From Agaricus subrufescens (taxonomy: Eukaryota; Basidiomycota; Agaricomycetes; Agaricales; Agaricaceae): a stretch of 64,000 nucleotides of DNA. The translations under genes were made by a program, and so were the position numbers. Positions within the stretch are counted from its first letter, which is position 1, and each line of letters opens with the position of its first letter. The notes below the pieces were generated by a model, which was not told the DNA's origin, made no database searches, and was given only the letters and a program-made list of their open reading frames with translations. Shown here piece by piece: positions 1 through 11,750 of this stretch. The stretch is taken from positions 4,278,001 through 4,342,000 of the forward strand of contig CM057057.1 of NCBI GenBank assembly GCA_029945375.1, written 5' to 3'.

Positions 1-2031
1 GTTGCTCCAGATTGAGTAAAGATAGCGGTTCCATTACCGTATTTGTTGTTGTTGATGATTTCAATGGCATCGTCCAAAGTATCCGCTTTCAGGACTACGA
101 GAACGGGACCAAAGATCTCTTGGCTGTTGACATTTGGACATGAGCAACTTATAATTCGTAGTGGAAAGTCAAATACTTACTTATAACATTTCATATCAGT
201 AGTGGCTTCCAAAACTGTGGGTCCCACAAAGTTGCCATCCGGGTAGTCAGGCACCGTAATGCTTCTTCCATCAAGTGCGATCCGACCACCCTCTTGTTCC
301 GCAGATGCAATCAAGCTTATGATTCTTTCCTTGGACTGGGGAGAGATAACAGGGCCACTGACAAAGATTGAATGACGTCACTCAAGCCAAGAAAAAATAT
401 AGTAGACTCACAGATCTGCGCCTCGCTCGAAACCGCCGCTGACCTTGAGTTTTTGTGCACGTTCTATGAGTTCGGGAAGCCAGTTCTGTGCTTCACCGAC
501 AAGTATTGCTGGCCGGGGGCGTGAGTGAGAGAATACCTAGGTAAATCGGTACGTACCAACAGAGATTGCCATGCAGCGTTGACCGGCAGCACCAAAGGCT
601 GCGCCGACAATCGAGTTGAGAGCCAGGTTCTTGTTGGCTGTGAGAGGTGAGTGTTTTGGTTGATAAATAGACCAGGGCGAACACACCATCAGGCATCAAA
701 ACGGCATGGTTTTTTGCTCCCATGTTCGACTGTGAAATTTGTTATTCCTGCATATTGATGAGTCATTGGGTATTCTTACCTGCACACGCTTGCCATTCTG
801 CGTACCGCTATAGAGTTCATGAGTAACATGGGGATGGAGCGAGACTTGCATACGTACCGATCGAAGATGTGTTTGCCAGCACGGTCACCGCCGACAAAGC
901 TGATTGCCCTGATTGCAGGGTGATCACAGATAGCATTGACGGTCGGAACTTGGCCGTGAACAATGTTCAATACTCCATCAGGTAGACCTGTCAGGAAGAG
1001 TGAGTAAAGGTCAGGGTTGAAAAGACGTGTGGAACGGCGAACCTGCTCGCTTGCAAAGCTCTGCAATGATCATGGCGGCACCAGGATCGCGTTCTGAAGG
1101 TTTGAGTATGAGAGTGTTACCAGTGACAGCAGCCATCGGAATTGTCCAAAGAGGGATCATACTAATTAACGCTGGATCAAAAGCGGATCAATTGGAAATA
1201 GTATGACAACTTACGCGGGGAAATTGAAGGGAGCGATGCTGGCGCAGACACCAAGGGGCACTTTTCTGACATATGTATCCATGTCCTTGCTTACTGTTCT
1301 TGTGTAAGAAAGCTGACAGGGCAGGAGGGATGTGGGAAAAGCATGCCTTCGATTTTGTCTCCGAGTAACGTTGTTGTTGCCGCAACGGCGGTCTCGACGA
1401 CTTGCAAGCCTCGAAGCAGGTCACCGTGGGCATCTATTGAGACGGTATGAGTGCGAGGGGATGGGAAAGGCAGAGAGACAATGTGTACCCGGTAGAGTCT
1501 TTCCTTGCTCGAGAACGATACTCGCGGCAATGGCGTCGGCATTCTGGCGGAGGAGCTGTTGAAGCCTGGCAGCAATAGTTAAGGATCTGGATTGATATAG
1601 CTATTTTTGGACTTGCTCGAGGGCAAAACGCTGACGCGTGAGGACACTGGTCCTACTCCAGGACTTGAAGGCGTGGGAAGCGGCGTCGACGGCCTGCTCG
1701 AATTCCTGGCTGGTCGTCTGCGGGACCTTGGAAAGCACGGTCTGGGTCGACTGTTGTGCAGGGGATAGGCATCTGCGGAGCAACGGACAGAGAGAGAACG
1801 GACCGGATCTACGGCCTCGAGCCACTTGTCTGTCTTGCTTTCGACGAACTGGCCGCCAATGAAATTTTTGGTCGTGCCCCCGGTCATGCTGGTGCCCTCC
1901 CAGTTGGCGGAGAGCTCGGTCGCCACGGGCCGGGCGAGAGCGCTGAGGCCGGCACGGGCCCTCGCGGAGGAGGAGAAGGCGCGGGCGGGGGCGGGGACGT
2001 GCCTGGGACGGGGGAAGCGGGACAAGGACAT
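1..2031 (-). CDS. Methylmalonate-semialdehyde dehydrogenase (acylating), mitochondrial, 3' end beyond window
   Basis: This is an aldehyde dehydrogenase of the ALDH6 family. The family oxidises methylmalonate and malonate semialdehydes to propionyl- or acetyl-CoA in valine and pyrimidine breakdown in mitochondria. The start at 2031 opens an Arg/Ser/Ala-rich mitochondrial presequence, followed by the family motif [17 protein letters not shown]. The catalytic cysteine lies in [12 protein letters not shown], read on the minus strand around 555-600. Near the window edge the frame reads [15 protein letters not shown], also an ALDH6 hallmark, so roughly the last 100 residues lie outside. Many short introns interrupt the gene; the first joins ...VDP to [10 protein letters not shown] across about 1750-1805. 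The start faces the next gene's start across 120 bp. Confidence 0.93.
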
Positions 2032-2083
2032 GGCGAGAGGAGAGCCGGAGCTTGGGAAGGGCAGGAGTGCAGTCGGGGAGGAT

Positions 2084-2114
2084 CACGTGGGGCGATAAGG
2101 GGAGGGCTCACGTG
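2084..2114. promoter_or_regulatory. Pair of CACGTG E-box motifs in a 120-bp divergent promoter
   Basis: Two perfect CACGTG palindromes lie at 2084-2089 and 2109-2114, 25 bp apart, in the short gap between the dehydrogenase start (2031, minus) and the Myb-module protein start (2152, plus). CACGTG is the core bound by fungal bHLH factors such as Cbf1/Pho4-type proteins. Binding here is inferred, not shown. Confidence 0.45.
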
Positions 2115-2151
2115 AGCGCGCCGGGGTTTGTCGAGACCACCTTGTGGCAGG

Positions 2152-3877
2152 ATGAACGGGTTTGTGCCCCGCGACTACGCCCCCGGGGCCTCGTTTGCGC
2201 CCGACCTCCAGCCCCAGACGCACATGCCCCACCCCGCCCCCTGGCTCGCCCCCGCCGCCGGCATGCAGCCCGCCCCCCACCTCGCCGCCCAGCTCCCGTC
2301 CCACTTCTCCCACCAGCAGCCCCAGCTCAACGCCGCCTGGATGAACCAGATGCAGCAGTTCTCCTCCGGCATGTCCGCCATGGGCTTCAACCCCCTCATG
2401 CAGCAGCAGCTCTTTCAGGACGCTCTCGCCATGTCCCAGCCCGTCGAGGCCGCCGACGAGCCACTCATCGTCCAGGTCCTGCTGAGCGCAAAGAAGAAGA
2501 AGGAGAGCTACAAGGAGGCCCTCAACAACCTCCATGGCGTGAGTCCCCGGTTTTCCCTCCTCTTCCAATTTTTTTGATGTGCGCGATCAGAGAAACGGCC
2601 ATTCAGCCAGTCTCTGGAAGGACTACTATCTCGACCACAAGGACCATATCGACACCTGGATCAACATGTGCCTCGAAAAGGAGAAACCCAAGTATCCCAC
2701 CAAGACACACGACCGGAGGCCTTCCTCACACGCCGTCAAACGCGAACTCTCCCCCGCCCGACTTCCTTTGTCTGCCCCTTTGCCGTCCAAGAAGCGCAAA
2801 CACTCCAGTCCGAGCACGAGCGCAACCCCCATCCCCCTTGCCGGCAGAAGCACCGTCAACAGCCTCTCCGTCCCTCATCCCGTTTACAACGACCAGATGC
2901 CCGCGCCAAACTCAGAGCTTAAAATTCCCGATCCACCTTCTCGATCACCCAGCCCCCCAACGAGGGTAATACCCCAGGGTCGGGGCAACAAGTACACGGA
3001 AGAGGACAGGCAATTCTTCCTCCGCTTCATTTCCTGGAGACTACAACAAGATGCCTCGCTCACGAGAAACGATCTCTGTAACATGCTCGCCGAAAAAGTG
3101 CCATCCTCAAAATCTCTCCGAGTTTCTTGCTCATAACCTTTTGTTTCCAGGCGCCTCATCATAGTGCCATGTCTTGGGCCTCTCACTGGTCCAACCGCCA
3201 CGATCTGCCCGACAAAATACTTGCTGCTGCCCGAGGAGAATCTTACGTCTCTGATGAAGACGATGAAGACGATGACGATGACGAACCAGAACTTATACGG
3301 CCTACCAAACGCAGGCCCCAGTATCGTGATCTCACAACAGACGATGAAGATGAAGAAGACAACGACCCATCCAACAAATCGGAGGAGGGACGAAACGATG
3401 GCAACGACGACGATGACGACGACGATGCGACTATTCATCACTACAACGAGAGTCAGATGGGTCAGAAGGGCGAACCTTTCACTGAAGCTGACCTATATAT
3501 GGCCTCGAAGCATGCAGCCAAGCATGACTACTGGTTAGACATGACATCAAAAGACCGCTGGGACCCATTCGCAGACCGGGTAAGCTTTTTCCAACTTTGT
3601 TCCTGTATTAGTTACCAGAATTTTTTCTAGTACCAGCAACGATCAGCAAAGTCATGGGCTGAATACTACAGGCGAAATGAAAATAGTACGTCATATCTAA
3701 GGCCCTCTCTTTTTGCGCATCGCCCCTCATTCCTGGCTAGCTATCCTCAAATTGCGCAAAAAGTTGCGCAGAGAAGCACGGAAAGCGGCTTCTCCTCAGG
3801 ATCGAGCATCAATCAATCCTTATGCGCGTAATTCTTTCGATGCCGATCCTCCTAGTCGAACGCAGACACCCCGTTGA
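2152..3877 (+). CDS. Protein with three Rap1/Myb-like modules (Rap1-related A)
   Basis: Five exons (2152-2538, 2591-3097, 3151-3579, 3631-3685, 3741-3877) give about 504 residues. The N-terminus is Pro/Gln/Met-rich. Three modules each end in a W-x(3)-[YHW]-x(3)-[RHN]-like helix: residues about 103-155 (LWKDYYLDHKDHIDTWI), 263-325 (starts YTEEDRQFF, ends SWASHWSNRHDL), and 407-470 (starts FTEADLYMA, ends SWAEYYRRNENTI). The [YF]Tx[ED]D opening and the SW...Y/R ending resemble the Rap1-type Myb domain (Myb_DNA-bind_2). A basic KKRK stretch follows the first module, and long Asp/Glu runs separate modules 2 and 3. The start at 2152 is the first ATG; an upstream in-frame TTG is ignored. The likely role is nuclear, DNA- or telomere-associated; that is inference. 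The same module recurs in the gene at 32126-35163. Confidence 0.7.
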
Positions 3878-4255
3878 AGCCGATAGATAAGGTAGTACTC
3901 ATGCATAATCTCACTCTAAATTAACATGGTTTTTGGTTTGCAAATTTTTGCTTTCTTTGACATCCCAATTACTCTAATTTTGCGTCCTATCGGATTGAAC
4001 AAACCTCTTTCGCATGCAAACTTTAATTCGTAATTTTTTCTTGGGGACTGGAGTTAGCGATGCATCCAGCGATGCAAATACCATGTATATTACATTCATC
4101 TTCTTGTTGTCACATATACCTCGCGTGTAGCATTTCACGGTGCCTCTAGGCGATAGGCTAATGATAGCAAAGCACGTGCCCTATATATGGATATCGATGA
4201 TCGTATCCCGCAACAACGGCTTTGTTCATAACCACAATCTCCCTTCTCAGCAGCC
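3878..4255. other. Intergenic, 3' region of Myb-module gene and promoter of Rab GDI
   Basis: AT-rich DNA with no convincing reading frame. It should hold the terminator of the upstream gene and the promoter of GDI. I see no repeat or RNA gene here. Confidence 0.5.
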
Positions 4256-5952
4256 ATGGATGAAGAGTACGATGTCTGTATATTTATCCCCACTTTTTCT
4301 TCGTGTGACTTAGACATCACATCTAGGTCGTTGTTCTCGGTACCGGTTTGACCGAGTGTATCCTCTCAGGTCTCTTGTCAGTCGAAGGCAAGAAGGTCCT
4401 CCACATGGACAGAAATGATTACTACGGTGGTGACAGTGCCAGCTTGAATCTGACACAGGTAGAGATTTGTTCTTGAGCCAGATATAGCCGATATTTAATC
4501 TTCCCCAAAAGTTGTATCGCAAATTTCGCCCAGACCAATCTCCTCCCGCAGAACTCGGACGCGATAGAGACTACGCCGTCGACCTCGTACCCAAATTCAT
4601 CATCTCCTCCGGTGAACTCACCCGCATCCTCGTCCACACCGACGTCACTCGATACCTCGAATTCAAACAAATCGCTGGAAGTTTCGTTTACCGTGATGGC
4701 AGGATCTCCAAAGTTCCCAGTACAGAAATGGAGGCCGTCAAGAGTCCCCTGATGGGACTTTTCGAGAAACGTCGGGCGAAAAAGTTTTTCGAGTTTTTGC
4801 AGAATTGGAAAGATGAGGATCCGGCTACTCATCAAGGTAAGAATTTTTGACTGCGATCTTTGATGGGACATCGCTGTATCCTTCTTCAGGAATCAATCTC
4901 GACAGAGATTCTATGAAGGCTGTCTACGAGAAATTTGGCTTGGAACCTGGAACTCAAGATTTCATCGGTCACGCTATGGCCCTCTACCTCGATGACGAGT
5001 ACGTCAAGATATATTCTATCACATCCAAAAATAGCTTATCTTTTTCCAACCACTCCTTTAGTTACATCACCAAACCCGCACGGCCAACATATGACCGCAT
5101 CGTCCTCTACACATCCTCCATGGCCCGGTACGGCAAATCCCCATACATCTACCCCCTCTACGGTCTCGGCGAACTACCACAATCCTTCGCTCGTCTCAGT
5201 GCGATCTACGGCGGCACTTATATGCTAGACAAACCCATAGACGAAATCGTTACCGACGCAGATGGTAAATTTGTCGGCGTCACCAGTGCCGGTGAAACCG
5301 TCAAAGCTAAACAGGTGATCGGTGATCCTAGTTACTTTGGTGCCGGGAAAGAAGTCCAAGGAGGCAAGATTAGAACTGTGGAAGAGGGTAAAATCGTTCG
5401 CGCGATTTGTCTTTTGAAACATCCTATTCCTGGAACGGATGATTCGGACAGTTGTCAGATTATCATTCCCCAGAATCAAGTCAACAGGCGTAATGGTAAA
5501 TATTCATAAATTTTTTACCTTTGTATACATGCATATTCAGCTAATCCTCTTCAACACAGACATTTACATTGCCATGGTTTCTTCGACGCACAATGTTTGT
5601 GCCAGGGACATCTACATCGCCATCGTCAGCACCGTCGTTGAAACCGGCAGACCAGAGATGGAAATCCAACCAGGTCTAAACCTCCTCGGTCCCATTTACG
5701 AGAAGTAAGCCTTGCTCCCTCAAAAAAAAAGTCTTTCCTCTCCACTAACCCATAACAAAAATAAGGTTCATCGAGGTTACACCTCTGTATACCCCTACAA
5801 GCGACGGCACATCGGACAACATCTTCATCACTCGCTCATACGATGCCACATCTCACTTTGAGACTGTCGTCGAGGATGTTCAAGATGTCTGGAAACGTGT
5901 CATGGGAAAGGATCTTGTTCTTAAGAAGCGGGAAGTCGAGTTCCAGGAATAA
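4256..5952 (+). CDS. GDI1: Rab GDP-dissociation inhibitor
   Basis: This protein extracts GDP-bound prenylated Rab/Ypt GTPases from membranes and recycles them through the cytosol in secretory traffic. The start (MDEEYD) is split from the FAD-like fold by a 53-bp intron. The next exon carries [18 protein letters not shown] and [10 protein letters not shown], the hallmark N-terminal sequence of the GDI/REP family. Further conserved stretches are [42 protein letters not shown] and GGTYML. The C-terminus ([10 protein letters not shown]... then EFQE) gives a protein of about 445 residues, the normal GDI length. No farnesyl-accepting or REP-specific insertion is visible, which argues for GDI rather than REP. 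Single-copy housekeeping gene. Confidence 0.97.
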
Positions 5953-6274
5953 ACGGGTTCTTAGATTGCATTTTTTTTTGTCCCTCTTCCCCCCTTCACT
6001 TTCACTTACGACACTTCTTACCCACGTATCGTGTTTCTCCTTCTCTATCCGTGTATAGTACTGCAAAGCCATACCATGGTTAAATCCAAGCCTGTTTTCC
6101 CAACAACAGCAGGGGGAGAGGGGGTTCACTGGTTGTGGTATCCGCGGCCATAACAAGAGCGACCATATAAAAGTTAATAAATAATTATAGGGTATTAAAA
6201 AGCTCTACTCAAGAGTAACAATCAAAAAACCGAAGCTTCAATCACTAAATTCGAACCCCCCTCTCCCCTTACGC
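5953..6274. other. Convergent 3' intergenic region (GDI / RAV1)
   Basis: T-rich downstream sequence between two convergent genes. No gene or repeat recognised. Confidence 0.5.
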
Positions 6275-9200
6275 TCAAAAGAAAGCATTCATATCAAACT
6301 CGGGCACCTGCACATCATGCTTGGCAGATTTTATCAAACTACCCAACCCAGCTTTCCTCGCAACCCTTTCATCACTATTCGCATTCTCTTTAATCACATC
6401 TGAAGCAACTTCTTTCGGTTTCGACGACTTCTTTTCTTCTTTCGTTTTGACACCATCATCGCCACTAAGAAGAATACCCTCTGATGCTGAAGAATGTAAA
6501 GTTGAAAGATCCAGATCGATAATGATCGAAGAACGACGACGGTGAGAGTGGTCGAGCATACGACTGAGTGTAGGGCTAGGTGGTAACGAATTTTTATTTG
6601 TTTCCGGCGAAGCTTGCCGTTGTGAATGCTGTATCGGTGGTTTTTCGAATGACCAGGACCGAACAAGGTCGAGTGCTAAAACATGACAACCTATTATTAT
6701 ATATGCGCACGTCAGAAAAGATGTTTGAAAGAATGATATAGATCACCTCACCCATTCTGCAAAGCACACGAGCTATCTGGAGTATAAAATTGAATTCCGA
6801 CCGTCCCGAGATTTCCGAAGATCCCTGAACAGCTTGCAGGGTCTTTGATCTCAGCTGAGAGAACAACAATGCAAGGCTTGGATCATCATAATGAGGTTCT
6901 CCAATTTCATCAACAACGATGTTATAGGCTGCCGCAATATCAGGTAGAGGAGTCTGAATGATCATTTGAGAATACAGCCCGACAAATGCCAAATCATGGA
7001 TGGACATACCAAAAGAATCCTGACGGCAAGATCACGGCGGTGTAACAGCCAGAAAGCCCAAGATCCGAGCCATCGATTACCAGTTTGGAACGCAATCGGC
7101 AACACAGTACCCTTGAGGATACCTTGTAGTACAGGCCCCTCGCTACTTTGCTCTGTTACGCGAGCCAACGCAATCGCCAACTGGAAATCACCCAGTTGAC
7201 GAATACAGACATTCACAGCATCCTTGAGTGATCCTCCTAATAAGAAAAATGCCGCAGCGTATTCTTGCAAAACCTGTCAATCACACCGCTCAAAGTCGGA
7301 AATCAGTAGACTTACCAAACCGTTGTTTACCCATAAGCGCATATGCATTCTTCAACGCAGCCGTCTTCCACCTCGAATTATTGAAATCATTCGAAAGGAA
7401 TTTTAACATCACATTTTGTTCCTTGTGCCACGCCGCTTGCCTCCATAACCCGTGCACAAGCTTACTCTTGCCCAAAGCGAAATAAAACAAGGAACATTCC
7501 ACGGGATCTCGGTTCTCCCCTGCCATATACTCATTCCTTGCTATCACTTCCATTTGAGCTTTCTATGCAGATAGTCAGCATTAAGATATTGACTAGAAGG
7601 TAGGAAAGAGGTACCAATGATTCGATGGAGTGCAACCACACAGGCAGCCCCAGCGCCCTCGCATCTGCCCATGTCATCTTACCATTACACGCAGCTGTAC
7701 ACGCGCCGACCAACAACTCTTGACTGTCACTATGAAAAGCCCATATCATATCTCTGTATCTGAGCCTCTCTCGGTATCCCGCTCGACGAGAAAAAGCTTC
7801 GCCCTTGATAAATTGAGAGGCGGGTTTAGCTGGTGTCGTGGCGCGTTGGTTAAGAATATAGAAGGAGCGCATAGAGATAAGGTAGCGTAGACCATTAGCA
7901 TCTAAAGAGCGGCGTTGTTCGTCTATCTGTCAACACGAGTCAGAATTAGCGGGCGAGTGGCGAGCAAATACAAACCTGAAGCGTGGTTTGAATAAGGACA
8001 AGCAAATGCGCGTGTTGATTTGGAGTAAGGTACGGTAATCGTTTGGCTTCTAATGCTGCCAATAATTTTTCGACCAGAGATCTCGAAAAACCTGTTTCCT
8101 CTTCGTGCCTGGAACAAATGATGTAGCATCAGCAACTATAGTATATTGACGGCAAGGAGGACTAACCCATTCATTTGATCGATGTGATTCGAAAAAAGCA
8201 TTTTGTAGTGTGATTTCGAGGCAGTGATTCTGGAAGCCCTCGACTCACAATCATGCTCCAGAAACTTTTCGACGGGTAGTGGCTGCCATGCACTAGGTCC
8301 ATGTCCCTGATATACTCCGACAGCCTTTGCGAGATTCACAACGATTTCCTTAACCAGCTCTATCTTGCCTGTAAAAAGATATCATTCATCAGCTTCCGAA
8401 AAACATATAATAATTATGGGAGGTGAACGCACCCCACAGTAGACACTGTAGGATCATTTGGGGATGATAATCCTCCAGCGGCCCGTTTTGTCTTGCCACA
8501 TACTCAAATAAGCTCTCGTTGTCTTCCGAAGCATTCAAGACCTGAGCCGGCCTCGCCTTTCTTCGGCGGAGTGATCTCAGCTCGCCATACATTGATATTT
8601 CTTGTCCTGAACCAACGAGGAAGGAGCCATGCGAGAGCCAAATGGAATCACTTATTGAATAGGGTGTGAGGCTGTATCAAGAGATGATTATTGGTATTTA
8701 TTATCGATAAGAGCATATAGACATACGTAGAGATATCAATACGATAGCATAGTGCCCATCCGGGGCCTTCATCGAAGTAAGTCATGCGTTGCTGGCAGAG
8801 AACTTCAACATGTCTAGAAAAGCCCACAGCGAGGATAGACTGCATATCTGGTGTCGAGTTCCAGTCTAGGTCTAAGATCGCTTGGCTATAAACAATTATT
8901 CAAAAATTCACTAACGAAAGAGTGGAAAGCAACGTACTCGAAAGTGCCCTGGTATTCTAGTCCCGAGGCGAATTCAGACTCCTTGGAATCCCAGATAGTA
9001 AGTTCAGCTCCTTGGGATGAGGGGACGACTGAGAGCAAACATCAATGAATACCTTGTGACACCGAAAATATGGCGTATAGCATACCCAATGCGGTTTTCT
9101 TCGCAGAACTGCACCTCGCGCGGTTGAAGCCCGTCCGTTCAGTTCTGACCCTCCCAGTACACCTCCACCCCGCTCCTTCACCAGGCCCTCTCGAACTAGT

Positions 9201-11676
9201 GTATGCTTCAGGGACCCAAAAAGCTAGCTCACCGCATTCGGTTACACTCAGAAGCACGTCTCGATCTTGCCACCCTCCTTGGCCGTCCCTATGGCCGTCG
9301 GTGGATGCTTTCAATTTTGATCTGGTAAGAACAGGAGAACCGGTTATACTACTCTTTCGATAGTCGGCCCATTCATCCCAGCCTCGGCCCCAAGCCATAG
9401 GATCAACCTGTATGATTTTCTTTACCCAGTTACCCTCATTGTTGATAGGTGATTTGGCAGTATACTCAGAAGGCTCTCTGAGGTGATTTTCTGGTGTCAA
9501 GGGACTTTCAGAGTCACTGCTACTGGCCTCGCTGGAGGAATCCTTGCAGGCGGAGGAGGGAAGTTTGGATAAAAGAGGTAACCGATCCCTTGAATGCAAT
9601 ACCATCCTCCCCGTATCTGCTTCAATGATAACATGCAAAATCTCATAGTCAGGTGTGATTCCAAAGATAGACTCATTTGCAAATGTGGAATGAACTCCAT
9701 GTATGCCAAATGTTGTGTTTGTCGGCGTAGGATATGTAAACAGTAGCTCAAGTTTCGGGACGCACAGAGTTGACGATGGGTGAGAACGGCTATATAGGGT
9801 GAGGGTGAGGGACTGGGAAGAATATGTGGCAAATGAATCGCCTAGAATGTTTTGAGTATGTGATAGCGGGCTGTTCTGCGTCCGGCTCACCTCGATCAAG
9901 AACGACCAGGAACTCTGCGTCCTCAAAATTGCCGGCGTTTACTAGAGAACCTTTCTCTTCGCGCGTTTCTCCCAACTTCCAGACTTCACCAACCCCGCCA
10001 GCTCGGATGACTCCAACAGCATGACCGTCAGATGTCCTGACAAATCTTAGGATTTCCCTTTCTCCATTCTTGGCTGGACTTGTCCCCTTTTCCACCAATT
10101 CCAGCCCGTCCGACATACGAGGACTTTTGATAGTATCCAAAGACTCGCGACGGCCAGACATCCGGGAGCCACTAGACTCTGGTGTATTGAAAAACTTGAT
10201 GGGGGACATGTCGTAGGTGTAAAGAGGAGGATAAGTGATGAGAGTAAGCTTTGTAGGATCAGTGCTTGGGACGATATGGGCGTATGTGGGGGTCGGGTTG
10301 TTTAGAAGGGTGCCGGGAGGTGCGTATTGAAGCGTGAATTGCCGTAGGAGGGTTGGCGGTCGTCGGTCGATGTTCTAAGTCCGAGTTGATTGAATTAGAT
10401 TGGTAATTACGGATATACGACTCACAGCGACGGCAATGAGTAGCACTGACCCATCAGTCAGGACTCTAATGAACAGATCCCATTTCTCCTTGACAATGTC
10501 TTTGATTAGACGGGTCTGTGGGTCATCTGTGTCGGTATATGTCTTGAGAAGGTGCTCGCACACAGTATAAATTTGAGATTGATCGAGCCAGAAGACAGTG
10601 GAGGTCTCAGGACATTCGGTAGATGAGAAAGAAGAAAAGATATCTAGGCACGCATGGAGCTGTAATATGCGAGGGGAGTCGAGGACCGGGAGGAATATGC
10701 GGAGAACAGAGTCTGAAGTGACGGTGTATAGGATCAAGTCGTCTCTAGAAAGAAGTTGTCGACAGGTTTCGATGGGGTAAAAGAGAATGCAACTAACCGG
10801 CTAGAAGACTGGGAGTGTCTCCAGGACAGAGTGACGACTGGGCGAGGATGTGGGATGAGCTGATGTTGACGGCCAGCGGTAGTGGAGTATATGCTAACAA
10901 GGTTGTTGTTCTGGGATCGTAAAAGAACTGGGTATGAAGGTGTAGTATAGTGAGCTCACCTGAGATGCTGTGGCAATATACATTAATGACGGCGCAAAAG
11001 ACACGAGGGCCGGCGCGGAGGATCTAGGAGGCACCGGATAAGCGGAGAGAAGTAGGCTGATAATGGCAAAGGTACTTCGTTGACCACTTGATAGACCATG
11101 TCGGGAGATCATTCTCTAGGATAGAAGTGTAGACAGAGAGGCTGTTCTGCGTGCCGATAGCCAAGAGCCCTGGTGGACGGCATATTAAAAACGCGCATGT
11201 GACGAGATACAAGTGGAGAGCGCACCGGATTTAATGTCAAGGGAGGTGATTGCCTGGCTCGGCGGGAGAAGAAGAGTGGAGTGCACCCTCCACGTGTCGT
11301 GTTCAACGCCCGAGAGAGACCAGGCGACGATGCGGGAGTGGATGGCGGCGACGACCTGCGATGGAGTGAGAACTTTGCGGATGAGAGAGATAAGAGACGG
11401 ACGAGCTTGAGACCGGGATCGACGGAGATGGCAGAGATGGATCCGGGGGCATACTTTGCGCCTGGAAAGGCCTCCCAGAAGGCGAGGACGCGGACGAGGG
11501 CGAGGGAGTGGGCGTCGAGGATGACGACATTGTGCGCGGAGGGGTAGAGCTGGGAAGGTGAGAGGGGCGCGGGGAAGAGAGGAAAGGGGGCGCACGAGGA
11601 GGACGCGGTGCCTGAGGGCGAGCGCGAGGAGGGCGTGCTCGGGCGGGGGGCAGATGGCAGAGAGAGGAGCGAGCAT
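6275..11676 (-). CDS. RAV1: RAVE complex subunit Rav1 (regulator of V-ATPase assembly)
   Basis: Large WD40-type protein, roughly 1,450-1,500 residues over many exons. Rav1 promotes reassembly of V1 with V0 in vacuolar/endosomal H+-ATPase. Exon 1 is 11596-11676 (27 codons); a 46-bp intron (11550-11595) joins ...ALRHRVLL to LYPSAHNVVILDAH, restoring the conserved start of the first propeller. The middle carries the family stretch RCSSAKKTAL...ELTIWDSKESEFASGLEY and SILAVGFSRHVEVLCQQRMT. The C-terminal RAVE domain is clear: LWRQAAWHKEQNVMLKFLSN, RWKTAALKNAYALMGKQRF, EYAAAFFLLGGSLKDAVNV and NRWLGSWAFWLLHRRDLAVR. The last exon ends VPEFDMNAFF. The start lies 74 bp from the divergent fasciclin gene. 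Individual internal splice sites were not all fixed. Confidence 0.92.
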
Positions 11677-11750
11677 GGTGGCCGGGCAGAAAGAGCGCAC
11701 GTGCTCAGCCCGCTCCTGCGCTCGACTTCCCCGCGTCTGGCCACAACCAC
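11677..11750. promoter_or_regulatory. Very short (74 bp) bidirectional promoter with central CACGTG
   Basis: The whole space between the RAV1 start codon and the fasciclin-protein start codon is 74 bp. A CACGTG hexamer sits at 11698-11703 and the rest is pyrimidine-rich toward the plus gene. Transcription must start within, or even upstream inside, the facing genes. Confidence 0.5.

Noticed and set aside
2052..2969. 305-codon plus-strand frame
   Set aside because: Shadow of the Pro-rich first exons of the Myb-module protein; crosses a supported intron and has no conserved motif.
6245..6262. GGGTTCGAAT-like B-box on the minus strand near the RAV1 stop
   Set aside because: No tRNA cloverleaf or A-box could be formed around it.
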